From assembly GCA_030587405.1 (NCBI GenBank), contig JAUQZD010000043.1:58975-122974 (forward strand): 64,000 nucleotides of DNA, given 5' to 3'. Below, piece by piece: positions 1 to 9,075 of the stretch; the first letter of the stretch is position 1; every line of letters starts with the position of its first letter. The stretch comes from Candidatus Freyrarchaeum guaymasense (GTDB lineage: Archaea > Asgardarchaeota > Jordarchaeia > Jordarchaeales > Freyrarchaeaceae). The notes beneath the pieces were generated by a model that ran no database searches, was not told the origin of the DNA, and was given only the letters and a program-made list of their open reading frames with translations. Both the position numbers and the translations under genes were made by a program.

Positions 1-224
1 AGCTTGCTAGAAAGAAGCTTAATGTAATAGATACGGAGGAAAGTTATGACGTTACCTTTCTCTTTACGCATGAGGACCGTTGGCGGGCGGATGAAATAAT
101 ATCTTTCATACTAAATTTATTTGAGAAAGTGAAAGAGATGATGGCTGAGGCAAAGTCCGTCCTTAACTCATGGATCAGGAAAAAAGTTGAAGAATTCAAG
201 CGAGAGGAAAGAAGGCGGAAATAA
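1..224 (+). CDS. C-terminal end of an unknown protein (partial)
   Basis: An open frame enters the window at position 3 and ends with TAA at 222-224, leaving 73 residues. The tail is highly charged and probably helical, ending in a run of Lys, Arg and Glu. No family can be recognised from this fragment, and the start lies outside the window. It converges on the minus-strand gene that ends at 275. Confidence 0.6.
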   Translation, partial: LARKKLNVIDTEESYDVTFLFTHEDRWRADEIISFILNLFEKVKEMMAEAKSVLNSWIRKKVEEFKREERRRK

Positions 225-274
225 AGGTTTAGACCGCTTCTCCTATCAAGAGGATGCTTTCACGAAAATGTCCC

Positions 275-1462
275 TCAGAACTCCTCTTCATATTCTTCAT
301 ATTGTAGCCCTGCTTTCTCTTTAAGCGCTTTTATACTAGCGATGACTGAACGTATTTCTCCTCGAAGCCTTGATCGTTGTGCAGCATACTCGGCCTTTTC
401 CATTGCCCCCGCCTGATATCTTCTCGTTATATACTCCAATTGGTCTTTAAGGGACTTAAGTCTGCTTTCGAGCTCTTCTAATTCTTCGATCGCTGTTGGT
501 GGAAGAGTCTCTCTTGTTGTTTCAAAGGACGGCCTTGTAACGACCACTCCCTCTCTTCCTCTTTGAGATAGCATTCTTGAAGCGAATATTCTAAATTCTT
601 TTACAAAACCATCAAACCGTCTCCGTAGGTTAACGATTTCCGTAAGGATCTTATCAAGTTCGGGCGTATACGCCGCTACCGCCGGGCGCTGAACGCCTTC
701 AACTGCTTCAGGAATACGTGTTGCTGCTTCAGTGCTTGGCATGGTTACAGTGGAAATCTCTCTTGTTTCCATTAAGGCTTCTGCTCTTTGGACGCTTATT
801 TTCCTCTTCTCCTTGAGCCAGTTAAAAATGTTTAACGCTAAAAGTGCATTTTGAGCAGTGTTTAACCCTCCAGCTGTTCTATCTCTAAATATTTCGTAGG
901 ACCCTAAGGCTACAACTTTCCCTCTCCCAAACTCCGCAGCCGCTATAATAGTCGCCTCTGGTGGCTCTGCAGTTTTGCTTGCAAATGCAACTCCTATAGC
1001 GTTTCCACCAATAACCTTCAAACCGCAGCCTGCAGGATAGCATAACTCATTAATGCCTTGAGTAATCGGATGATCCGCAAAACGGGTAATTTTAGGCATG
1101 TTACTATGGACAAAGTTCTGCCGTTCATCTACAACTTGGTTGTTTTGGAATGAAACGCCAAATTTCTCCGTTATTGTGTTTAGGTTTGTCCTTAACCCTG
1201 GATCTCCCCCAGCATGGCTCATAACTAAAAGGCTACCGCCACGGGCTACAAAATCCACTATAGCATCAACCTCTGCAGGGCTGAACTTGGACTGGTCAGG
1301 GCATGGAATCACAAAAATATCAAATTTTTCAAGTTTATCTTCTGTGATGGGAAATTCCACCAGCCGTATGCATTGGAAGCCTTCCTCCTCCAGTAACCCC
1401 TTTAAACCACGGTAGTTTAACGCTAAGCGTCCTCTCTCCTTTTGTGTCTCGTCAAAAAGCAC
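275..1462 (-). CDS. GATase-fold (GldG/IFT52-like) protein with C-terminal coiled coil
   Basis: This is a 395-residue protein. Residues 1-210 resemble the glutamine-amidotransferase-like fold of GldG, ThuA and IFT52 proteins: an opening VLFDE strand, then FDIFVIPCP, then a GGSLLVMSHAGGD loop. The nucleophile elbow of a true amidotransferase is not evident, so I infer a binding rather than catalytic domain. Residues 270-395 form a coiled coil, including a short YQAGAMEKAEYAAQRSRL segment of the SHOCT kind. The start used is GTG at 1462. No signal peptide or membrane segment is visible. Its role is unknown. A related fold recurs in the peptidase at 30391-32982. Confidence 0.65.
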   Translation of the reverse strand: MLFDETQKERGRLALNYRGLKGLLEEEGFQCIRLVEFPITEDKLEKFDIFVIPCPDQSKFSPAEVDAIVDFVARGGSLLVMSHAGGDPGLRTNLNTITEKFGVSFQNNQVVDERQNFVHSNMPKITRFADHPITQGINELCYPAGCGLKVIGGNAIGVAFASKTAEPPEATIIAAAEFGRGKVVALGSYEIFRDRTAGGLNTAQNALLALNIFNWLKEKRKISVQRAEALMETREISTVTMPSTEAATRIPEAVEGVQRPAVAAYTPELDKILTEIVNLRRRFDGFVKEFRIFASRMLSQRGREGVVVTRPSFETTRETLPPTAIEELEELESRLKSLKDQLEYITRRYQAGAMEKAEYAAQRSRLRGEIRSVIASIKALKEKAGLQYEEYEEEF

Positions 1463-1805
1463 TTTCCAATCAAATCCTCTCAGCTTTTTTCCCTCCCATC
1501 GGGGTTGCTATGACATCAAAATGCAACAGGCTTCTTTAAAACCTATTCTTCTTCTAAGTTTAAAAGTTATCTCATTTCTTCTCCTCGAGAAAACCATTTT
1601 AACTCTACTCATCTTTTTTCAAAAATCTCTCTAAAGGATAAAGTTATTAATAATGCTCTTAAACAACCAAGAGAGTGAATGCGAAGCTTACATAATTTTA
1701 TATTGTTCATTTGTTCTAACCGTTAACGCCTCAGGGTCCCTTGTTACATAGAACTTATATTTCTCTCTTTATCTTTTTAGATCTCGGAGAAGGGAGGGCG
1801 CTTAA
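1463..1805. other. Intergenic region, divergent promoters
   Basis: About 340 bases lie between two divergently transcribed genes. The stretch is AT-rich, with a TATA-like segment (TTTTATATT) near 1696-1704 that could serve the DNA polymerase gene. A purine-rich GGAGAAGGGAGGG ribosome binding site is at 1787-1799. I see no RNA gene, repeat or convincing small ORF. Confidence 0.45.
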
Positions 1806-4421
1806 TTGTATAAGGAAACTACTCTATTCCAATTTATCTCGGATAAAGTGGAAAGTGAAAATAAAGCTGCGGCAAGTGCTGGTAAAGCGGACGTTTCGGC
1901 CACGGAGGCAAGGAAAGATTACGAGTATCCTCCGGAAAACCTGCCATGCCTTCTTTTATCGGTAGGATATCATGGTGAAAAAAATTGTGCATATGTGCGC
2001 TTATATGACCCTGAAAGCCGTAAGCTTTACTGGTGGTATGACAATACCGATCACCACCCTTACTGTCTGTCCGATTTGAGCATAGACGATTTAAAGAAGA
2101 ACTCGAAATTGATGTCTCACAGCGGGCTTTTAGGCTTTGAAGAGGTAGAAAAATATGACTTACTTCATGATAGGAAGGTCAGAATGACCAAAATACTGGG
2201 AAAGAACCCGCTTGCTATAGGTGGCAGATCTGGATCTATCAGGGAGTTGCTTCCTAATGCTTGGGAGGCCAAAATTCAATACCACAACTGCTACATTTAT
2301 GATAAAAAAATCATCCCTGGCATGTTTTGGATGGTGAAAGGAGGACGATTAGAAAAGGCGCCTTTAGATGTAGGGGATATTAAAGAACTTTTACAAGTTT
2401 TTAAAGGGGAATCAGAGGAATTTCTTGAGGTCTTAATGGAGTTTCTTCCCTCTTTCATAGCACCTGTACCCGACATTAAGCGGGTGGCCATAGATATAGA
2501 GGTTTTTAGCGAATTGGATCGAATCCCCGACCCTGAGTCCGCAGAAAATGAGATTATCTGTGCAGCGATTGTTTCAAACGACGGCGAATCCCGTGTTTTA
2601 ATACTGAAAAGACCAGAATTAAGTAAAGGCGAAATTCCTAGTGGTTTTACTGATAAATTTAGAGTGGAATTTTTTGATAAGGAAGTTGACCTTATAAAGA
2701 CGCTGTTTGAAGTGGTTGACTGTTACCCCATAGTTCTGACGTTTAACGGTGATAACTTTGACTTAAAGTATTTATATCATAGAGCTCTTAAACTTGGCTT
2801 TCCTAAGGATGAAATTCCTATAATACTTGGGAAGGACGCTGCTTACTTGCGTTACGGCGTTCACGTTGACCTTTACAAGTTTTTCCATAATAAGTCGATT
2901 CAAGTTTACGCTTTCTCAAATAAGTATAAGGAGGAAACGCTAGATGCGATTGCTAAAGCGTTAATAGATATTGGTAAGGTTTCCCTTGAAACGGAAATAT
3001 CCGAGTTACCTCTCCTAGTTCTGGCTGCATACTGCTGGCAAGACGCATACATTACTCTTGAACTAACACGGTTCGATGATAATTTAGTTTTAAAACTAAT
3101 TGTTTTGCTAATGCGTATCTCTCGTTTATCAATGGAGGACGTGACAAGGCAAGGAGTTTCCTCGTGGATTAAAAACCTCTTCTACTATGAACATCGTTTG
3201 AGGAACTATCTAATTCCAAGGCCAGAGGATATCGCCTCAATGAAAAACGTAAGCGATACGAAAGCAATTACCAAGGATAAAAAGTTTAAAGGAGCTAAAG
3301 TTGTTAAACCAAAACCAGGGGTACACTTTAACGTAGTCGTTTTAGATTTTGCCTCCCTTTACCCCAGCATAATAAAAGAATACAATCTGAGTTATGAGAC
3401 CGTAAGATGTCCCCATCCAGAATGTAAGGTAAACGTGGTCCCTGAGACGAGTCATTGGATTTGTACCAAAAGGCGAGGAATGAGCTCGCTACTTATAGGC
3501 TTCCTTCGAGATATACGGGTTAAATGGTTCAAGCCAAAGTCTAAGGATAAAGGTTTAAATGATGAGTTGCGAAGGTGGTACTCAGTCGTTGAACGGGCGC
3601 TTAAAGTAATCATAAATGCAAGTTACGGTGTTTTCGGGGCAGAACATTTTCCTTTCTACTGCTTGCCTGTGGCTGAAAGCACCGCTGCTATAGGAAGGCA
3701 CACCATTGAAGCAACTATAAGGAAGGCACAGGAGCTTTCAATGGAAATTCTCTATGGCGATACCGACAGCGTTTTCATAAAAAACCCGCAAGAAAAGAAA
3801 ATATCTGAATTAATTGAGTGGAGCCAAAAAGCCCTGAACGTAGACTTGGATGTAGATAAAGTGTACAGGTATGTGGCTTTCTCCGAGCGAAAGAAGAACT
3901 ATTTAGGTGTTTTTAAGGATGGCTCTGTTGACATTAAGGGGCTTACAGGGAGAAAACGTAACTCCCCTCAGTTTATTCAAAAGGCATTTCTTCAAATGGT
4001 TTCTGTTCTAAGCAGAGTGAACTCCGAACAAGACTTTAATGAGGCAAAAGAGGAGATAGAGCGAATCGCTCGCACTTGCTACGTTAAAATTCAGAGAAGG
4101 GAGTTCACACTCGAAGATTTCGCCTTCAGGGTGCAGCTAACTAAACCCATCAAAAGCTATGTTAAAACTACTCCGCAACATGTGAAGGCAGCAAGACAAC
4201 TTTTAGAGCTTGGGAAAGAAATCAAGCCAGGCGACATAATTTCCTTCGTTAAAGTAAAAGGTAAAGAAGGTGTTAGACCCATAGAGTTAGCTAGGAAAGA
4301 AGAAATAGACACAGAAAAATATAAAGAGTATCTCCGAACAACTTTTGAGCAAGTCTTAGATGCATTGGGGTTAGATTTCGATAAGATTGTGGGGTTAACC
4401 CGCCTAGAGTCATGGATATGA
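1806..4421 (+). CDS. polB: Family B DNA polymerase with 3'-5' proofreading exonuclease
   Basis: An 871-residue replicative-type polymerase. The exonuclease motifs are intact: Exo I (VAIDIEVF near residue 226), Exo II (NGDNFDLKYLYHRA) and Exo III (YCWQDAYITLEL). The polymerase motifs are motif A (DFASLYPSII), motif B (KVIINASYGVFG) and motif C (YGDTDSVFI), so all catalytic acidic residues are present. A Cys-rich insertion after motif A (CPHPEC, then a further Cys about 15 residues on) may bind metal. The start is TTG at 1806, chosen because a strong purine-rich RBS lies just upstream and the domain begins soon after. Length fits archaeal PolB enzymes. It stands alone, with no PCNA or RFC gene nearby. 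Confidence 0.93.
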   Translation: MYKETTLFQFISDKVESENKAAASAGKADVSATEARKDYEYPPENLPCLLLSVGYHGEKNCAYVRLYDPESRKLYWWYDNTDHHPYCLSDLSIDDLKKNSKLMSHSGLLGFEEVEKYDLLHDRKVRMTKILGKNPLAIGGRSGSIRELLPNAWEAKIQYHNCYIYDKKIIPGMFWMVKGGRLEKAPLDVGDIKELLQVFKGESEEFLEVLMEFLPSFIAPVPDIKRVAIDIEVFSELDRIPDPESAENEIICAAIVSNDGESRVLILKRPELSKGEIPSGFTDKFRVEFFDKEVDLIKTLFEVVDCYPIVLTFNGDNFDLKYLYHRALKLGFPKDEIPIILGKDAAYLRYGVHVDLYKFFHNKSIQVYAFSNKYKEETLDAIAKALIDIGKVSLETEISELPLLVLAAYCWQDAYITLELTRFDDNLVLKLIVLLMRISRLSMEDVTRQGVSSWIKNLFYYEHRLRNYLIPRPEDIASMKNVSDTKAITKDKKFKGAKVVKPKPGVHFNVVVLDFASLYPSIIKEYNLSYETVRCPHPECKVNVVPETSHWICTKRRGMSSLLIGFLRDIRVKWFKPKSKDKGLNDELRRWYSVVERALKVIINASYGVFGAEHFPFYCLPVAESTAAIGRHTIEATIRKAQELSMEILYGDTDSVFIKNPQEKKISELIEWSQKALNVDLDVDKVYRYVAFSERKKNYLGVFKDGSVDIKGLTGRKRNSPQFIQKAFLQMVSVLSRVNSEQDFNEAKEEIERIARTCYVKIQRREFTLEDFAFRVQLTKPIKSYVKTTPQHVKAARQLLELGKEIKPGDIISFVKVKGKEGVRPIELARKEEIDTEKYKEYLRTTFEQVLDALGLDFDKIVGLTRLESWI

Positions 4422-4545
4422 TTTTTGTTGGAAATCAAACTTCTAATTGTGCAACTCGCAACTATTATAGAGACTCTACATTAGTAAAGTTTTTTACCGT
4501 GCTTTCACATTTTTTCCATTAAATGACGATTTGCAGGTGTACCAA

Positions 4546-5544
4546 ATGGAGGTGCGGGATCTTTTAATTCGTAATGTACTCTTAATAATTGACCCATATA
4601 CTCTGGATAAAAGTGCTGATGAATTTATGGCTGAATTTGGAGGTTACATGAAGCAAATTGCCGCTGTTGCGAAGGATGAACGAGGATACGCGCTTTACAA
4701 TAGTAAGTATGCTCCTATACATGATGAATATGGAAATTTTTTCTCAACAGTGGCCGAGACCACTGGGGCTGCGGGAATAGACCTATATGCTGTTATTAAC
4801 ATGTTTATCGACGAGTATTACGCCGTTGATCCCTCATACAGAACTTATAGTTCAGAAGGGGATGTGGCAGAGGGCTTTGTTTGCCCTAACAGGAGCGCCT
4901 TCTGGGAGTATCTTGCAAGTGTCGCCGATGAAATAACGGAGTTTCCTGTGAAGGGAATAATCCTTCAAGGAAACTCTTACATCAGAGAAACATACTGTTT
5001 CTGTGAAACTTGCAAAAGCGAGTTTGCGGAGCTCATTGGAATAGATTCCCCATTAAGTTTTGAAGCCTTACGCGATGACCCGCAAGCTCTGTCAAAATGG
5101 TTTGAGTGGCGTGCTGAAAAAATAAAGAGCGCCGTTTCAACAGTCCACAACGCTGTTAAAGATAAAGGCGTTGAAGTTCTAGTAACCGTTGAACTTGACC
5201 CTGAAACAGGATATCAGAAAGGTGCTTACAAGCACTTTGGCCAGGACATAGAAGCCTTGTCGGCTATAACAGGTCACGTTCTCATTAACATAAATGCATG
5301 GTCTCCCATTTTACCGAAAGTTGACACACCCGAGTTTAACGCTTTAAGTGAAACGTTGCTTCCTCTTAGAGATATAACTGCTAGAAGAAGAAAACTGTCC
5401 TTTATGTACTGGTCTTTCACCGACGATGACGAGTTTGAATCCGTGAGGAAATTAGCAACTTCCTACAAAGCCACAAAACTCGTAACATACATAAGGTTTC
5501 CAAGCGATTATAGGCGGTGGCGAGAGCTACACTTAAACATTTAA
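4546..5544 (+). CDS. Uncharacterised TIM-barrel, glycosidase-like protein
   Basis: About 332 residues from ATG at 4546; a TTG five codons upstream is possible but has no better RBS. The GIILQGNSYIRETYCFCETC stretch resembles the strand-plus-Cys-pair pattern of archaeal and bacterial TIM-barrel proteins annotated as family-10 or beta-galactosidase-like hydrolases. In that family a CxCxxC segment follows a strand carrying polar residues. No signal peptide is visible, so it is probably cytoplasmic. I cannot name a substrate, and no sugar-utilisation gene is adjacent. The gene is solitary and converges on the zinc-ribbon gene at 5565. Confidence 0.5.
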   Translation: MEVRDLLIRNVLLIIDPYTLDKSADEFMAEFGGYMKQIAAVAKDERGYALYNSKYAPIHDEYGNFFSTVAETTGAAGIDLYAVINMFIDEYYAVDPSYRTYSSEGDVAEGFVCPNRSAFWEYLASVADEITEFPVKGIILQGNSYIRETYCFCETCKSEFAELIGIDSPLSFEALRDDPQALSKWFEWRAEKIKSAVSTVHNAVKDKGVEVLVTVELDPETGYQKGAYKHFGQDIEALSAITGHVLININAWSPILPKVDTPEFNALSETLLPLRDITARRRKLSFMYWSFTDDDEFESVRKLATSYKATKLVTYIRFPSDYRRWRELHLNI

Positions 5545-5564
5545 CTTTTCTTTCAACCATAAAT

Positions 5565-6119
5565 TTATAATTGTACGGCTCGTCCGCATCGTTTACAATA
5601 TCTTGCGTTTAAAGGAAGTTTTTCACCGCAAAAGACGCAGAATCCTCCTATTTCTGGTGTGTACTCGTTTTCTTGTTCTTTCCATCTTTCTTTTCTTTCA
5701 TATCTATATTTCCCTAAGTAGCCGTTTTCATCAGTTAAATATGTTTTTTCAATATTTTCCTCCCTTATGCCCCATAATCCCTTTGCATATTCGATGAACT
5801 TATTATGCATGTATCTCTTTATCTTCAAGTAATCCGCCTCAGACAACCCTAACAGTCTTAATGCTTCATCCCGAATAGGACATTTCTTTTCTAATCCGCA
5901 ACAGTACGCGAGGCTGCCATAACAGGTGATGGCCATAGCGCGGTCTTGAACGCTTTGAAAAAGTGGCTGGATGCGTTCTCCTCCTATAACTAAGACGCCG
6001 CCAGCTTCTATCTTCACATCTGCAAACCCCTCCCTTATAAGGGCGTTAATAACTTTATTAGCTGGATATACTCTGCCGCTAATCACTATATGTCCTTCAG
6101 CCTTAGGGTTCTCCTCCAC
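5565..6119 (-). CDS. Unknown protein with C-terminal zinc ribbon
   Basis: A 184-residue protein. The last 30 residues are a classical zinc ribbon (CVFCGEKLPLNARYCKRCG), two CxxC pairs 13 residues apart. The N-terminal 60 residues look like a small alpha/beta module. The middle contains a CysCys-Gly-x3-Lys-Lys-Cys segment (near residue 75) that could be a second metal site. I recognise no enzyme signature. It lies upstream of, and divergent from, the ESCRT operon, but nothing shows a functional link. Confidence 0.55.
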   Translation of the reverse strand: MEENPKAEGHIVISGRVYPANKVINALIREGFADVKIEAGGVLVIGGERIQPLFQSVQDRAMAITCYGSLAYCCGLEKKCPIRDEALRLLGLSEADYLKIKRYMHNKFIEYAKGLWGIREENIEKTYLTDENGYLGKYRYERKERWKEQENEYTPEIGGFCVFCGEKLPLNARYCKRCGRAVQL

Positions 6120-6407
6120 ACAATCACCTCCCTATAAGGCTAAGGCGGCAGCCATCAGCATTTACCTTCCTAATTTCCCTTTTAAGCGTATTTAAACTAC
6201 TACCTAGAGTATCATCTTTGACTTAAAAATACCTGTAATACACAAGAAAGCCTTTAAAAAGCAGCTTTTTATTGTCATTCAGGGAAATTATTCTACCTTA
6301 GGGCTGCTTTCATCGTCTTCTAAGAGTTCTCCTATTTTGTCGATATCAAAAGTTTTAATTTTCGTGGAGAATGGATATTGTAATGAAGAGCAAGGAGTTG
6401 ACTGGGA

Positions 6408-7169
6408 TTGACTGAAGATTTTGAATTGATACTTGCACGGGAAGCCCAATTAATGTACGAGAGAGCTAAAGGATTCACGCCGTTCAAGGGCGACCTAACG
6501 ATATGGAGAGGTGAAATCGCAGGGAGAGGTGAATATAGAGGACTTAAATTCGAGGTTGAAGTTAAGATTCCTCCAACTTTTCCATTTGACCCTCCAATTA
6601 TCCGTATGATCTCGCCAACAGATCATCCTAATGTGGATCCGGAAACAGGCAGGGTCCACTTAAGCATACTAGACCAGTGGAAGCCGGAATACCACGTTTA
6701 TCACGCAATAAACACGCTCAAGGGCGTTTTCGCAAAGGTTCCTCCCCGCCCTCTATTTAAGAAACCTCAGAAGACGCCTATACCTTCTCTCTCTGAGTCA
6801 GGTGCAGAGGTGCCTCCATCCGAATTTCTTGATAGGATTGCTGCTTTAGAACGGCAAGTAAAAGAACTTCAACGTAAGCTTCAGGAGAAGGATGAAACAA
6901 TCGCCTCTCTCAGAAGTAGGTTAACTACCCACGCGGAGGTCGCCATCGGCACCGTTCAGACTAGCATGAAAGTTCCTGTCGACGAAAAGTTAGAATTAGA
7001 AAGCGAGAAGATCGCTATAGAAGACCTCATAAGATCTCTCGAGGAAAAGTTTGAAGCTGGTGAAATAGATCCGACAGATTATACTAGGCTATACAGAAAA
7101 TACAAGAAGCAATGGTACATAGTCAATAAGAAGCTTCAGAGCCTCCGAGGCGAGGTTGAGTCTAGTTAG
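6408..7169 (+). CDS. TSG101/Vps23-like ESCRT-I subunit (UEV, coiled coil, steadiness box)
   Basis: A 253-residue protein with the full TSG101 order of domains. Residues 1-125 are an E2 ubiquitin-conjugating fold: PPTFPFDPPIIRMI, then HPNVDPETGRVHLSIL, then QWKPEYHV. The position of the E2 catalytic Cys (ICLDIL in active enzymes) is His (VHLSIL), so this is a UEV, predicted to bind ubiquitin without conjugating it. Residues 138-172 form a heptad coiled coil. Residues 193-250 match the TSG101 steadiness box (IAIEDLIRSLEEKFEAGEID). The start is TTG at 6408 behind AAGGAG. The vps28-like and vps22-like genes follow with almost no gap, so this is the first gene of an ESCRT-I/II operon. Confidence 0.85.
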   Translation: MTEDFELILAREAQLMYERAKGFTPFKGDLTIWRGEIAGRGEYRGLKFEVEVKIPPTFPFDPPIIRMISPTDHPNVDPETGRVHLSILDQWKPEYHVYHAINTLKGVFAKVPPRPLFKKPQKTPIPSLSESGAEVPPSEFLDRIAALERQVKELQRKLQEKDETIASLRSRLTTHAEVAIGTVQTSMKVPVDEKLELESEKIAIEDLIRSLEEKFEAGEIDPTDYTRLYRKYKKQWYIVNKKLQSLRGEVESS

Positions 7170-7184
7170 TGGGTGGTTCTAAAA

Positions 7185-7850
7185 ATGAAAGTCGCCGAGA
7201 AAGCTAAAGAACGACAGAGAGGTAATAATCAGCTTAGCCTTGAGGGGGAACTGTATGCATGCATAGCAACATTAGATATGCTAACTAGCAGCTATGAAAA
7301 CGGTTTAATTGACGCCATCACGTATCAGAAACAGCTGGAATGGCACATAAAGCAGATAATTAACGTACGGTCTAAACTAGAGAGTAAGGGTTTCGATCTC
7401 AAAAAGTTTTTAGAAGAGAATGGTATTCTCGAAAAATATCCTTATGCTTCTTCACGGTTACGGCTTGCCGCGTCTGATGGTATTACTGTCAGGTCTGAGG
7501 ACGAAATTCCTATGGAAGCTCTTAGGGTTTCCCCTTCCGCGCTAGCCTCAAGAACAGCCGATGTGATTTCTAATTTAATAACGCTAATAGATTCGCTTCA
7601 ACTAACCGACTATGCTAGGATTGACATTATTGTCCCTCTCTTAGATGAATTAGCTCTCCAACTTGAAAAATTTCCGGGTTTAGAAGGTGAAAATTATTGG
7701 GTCTACAAAGAGGTTGTTGATTGGCGGAATCGTTTGAAAGACTTACCTCCTGACCTAGTCTTAGACCAAGAGGACGCTAAGAAAATGGAGTACGACGCTT
7801 ATCGATGGTACCGCGACTTTAAGCAAAGGCTTAAAGATTTATCGCTTTAA
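7185..7850 (+). CDS. Vps28-like ESCRT-I subunit
   Basis: About 221 residues from ATG at 7185, which has GGTGG eight bases upstream; a GTG four codons earlier is less likely. The N-terminal third is helical and resembles the Vps28 core (GLIDAITYQKQLEWHIKQI against the human VSPSEYTAACSRLLVQY segment). After a linker, residues 130-220 match the Vps28 C-terminal four-helix bundle (ADVISNLITLIDSLQL), including a conserved PPD loop and the closing YRWYRDFKQRL helix. In eukaryotes this bundle docks ESCRT-II, encoded here by the next gene. Assignment rests on pattern matching by eye plus operon context. Confidence 0.78.
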   Translation: MKVAEKAKERQRGNNQLSLEGELYACIATLDMLTSSYENGLIDAITYQKQLEWHIKQIINVRSKLESKGFDLKKFLEENGILEKYPYASSRLRLAASDGITVRSEDEIPMEALRVSPSALASRTADVISNLITLIDSLQLTDYARIDIIVPLLDELALQLEKFPGLEGENYWVYKEVVDWRNRLKDLPPDLVLDQEDAKKMEYDAYRWYRDFKQRLKDLSL

Positions 7851-7853
7851 AAT

Positions 7854-8606
7854 TTGTTGGGGCTGTCAGATTTGGGGATCCGTGAAATTCGTGAGAGAAT
7901 GGAAAGAAGAAAACATATGGAAAGAAAAGCTGCCGAGCTAAAACTTGAAGAACTAGAGGAAGATCTTAAGGCGGCTACAAAGATTAAAGGTAAACTTGAA
8001 GAAATCGCTGAGAAGTACGGTGTAATAATTGCTATAAGCCCAAAACTTCAAAGTGAAATAAGTAGAATCAGAGAGAAATATGGTATACCAGAAAGTGCCG
8101 TAATAACCCACGTGATAAGTGAGGAGGAAGTATTGAAAAAGAAAATGCTAGGTTTGTCTGTTGGAATAGACTACGAGAAGCTGGGGTTACTGTTATATCA
8201 ACGTGCTCTTCTTAAGCGCAAGGAAACTGGAGGTATAATGACCCTCGGAGATGCTTACCTTATAGTAAATACTGGAAGGTTAAGGGGCAAGGTGAAAGTG
8301 GACGATGTAGAGCGGGCGATTAAGGAGCTCGAGAAGAGGAAGGTGATTCCTGGTTTACGTCAACTTAGATCGGGTGTTAAAATCGTAGTTTTTATTCCTG
8401 CTGAACTGAGCGACGACCAAAACGAGATTTTAAGCATTGCTAGCGAGAAAGGGTACGTCACTCCAGAGGATGTTATGTTAAAAACTGGCTGGTCGAAGGA
8501 ACGTGTTAACGCCGCGCTCACTGCACTTGAGGAATGTGGGATTGCAAGAAAAGAGGAAAGCTATGCGTATGGAGAAAAATACTATTTCCCCGGTTTAATG
8601 GGTTAA
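7854..8606 (+). CDS. Vps22/EAP30-like ESCRT-II subunit
   Basis: A 250-residue protein that follows eukaryotic Vps22 (SNF8/EAP30) nearly end to end. It has an N-terminal basic helical hairpin (residues 8-60). Next comes a winged-helix region with ETGGIMTLGDAYLIVNTGRL (compare NGGLITLEELHQQVLKGRG in SNF8). A second winged helix has IPAELSDDQNEILSIASEKG (compare VPAELNMDHTVVLQLAEKNG), and the protein ends in YYFPGLMG. Translation may start at TTG 7854 or a TTG six codons downstream. It sits three bases after the vps28-like gene. ESCRT-III and Vps4 genes are not in the window. Confidence 0.85.
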   Translation: MLGLSDLGIREIRERMERRKHMERKAAELKLEELEEDLKAATKIKGKLEEIAEKYGVIIAISPKLQSEISRIREKYGIPESAVITHVISEEEVLKKKMLGLSVGIDYEKLGLLLYQRALLKRKETGGIMTLGDAYLIVNTGRLRGKVKVDDVERAIKELEKRKVIPGLRQLRSGVKIVVFIPAELSDDQNEILSIASEKGYVTPEDVMLKTGWSKERVNAALTALEECGIARKEESYAYGEKYYFPGLMG

Positions 8607-8610
8607 TGTT

Positions 8611-9075
8611 TTAAGTTTCTTCCTTGCTTTCTCTCATGTTACTTAAGAGCTTTCCATCTACAGTCATGATCGGTTTTGCCGGTATTCCCCCCCAAACCTG
8701 GTTTGGCGGGATCCTTGTTCCCGAGGTTACTAATGACAGCGCTCCGACGACAGAGTTATCACCTATCTCAACATCTGGGAATATTACCGCGTTGCCTCCT
8801 ATAACTACGTTTTTCCCTATCTTAACTTTTCCTATCTTCAGTTTTCCTCTATCAAATACGTGCCCTGAAATTATCGAACCTCCCCCTGCTATGGACCCGT
8901 CTCCCATTTCTATTAGGTATGGGTCTGCAACGAACGATGCCACAGCGCCTCGCCCCATTTTTGCCCCTAGTGCCCTCAGAACCAAGCTTCCAAGCCCGGG
9001 CATGCCGAACGGTTTATTCCTAGTGTAGAACGCATCTACACTAGTTCGAACCCTATATAGTGAAGGGCTAGACAC
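8611..9075 (-). CDS. Left-handed beta-helix acyltransferase, C-terminal part
   Basis: A 154-residue hexapeptide-repeat (LbH) protein. It has about five imperfect hexad turns (IGKVKIGKNVVIGGNAVIFPDVEI) and the closing WGGIPAKPI motif common to acetyltransferases of the Pls/CpsE kind. The only available start is a GTG at 9075, inside the preceding membrane-protein frame. The segment LRALGAKMGRG normally lies mid-protein in this family, after membrane helices. That suggests this frame and the one at 9036-9398 are halves of one gene broken by a frameshift. It may also be translated by coupling as a separate chain. Confidence 0.6.
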   Translation of the reverse strand: MSSPSLYRVRTSVDAFYTRNKPFGMPGLGSLVLRALGAKMGRGAVASFVADPYLIEMGDGSIAGGGSIISGHVFDRGKLKIGKVKIGKNVVIGGNAVIFPDVEIGDNSVVGALSLVTSGTRIPPNQVWGGIPAKPIMTVDGKLLSNMRESKEET

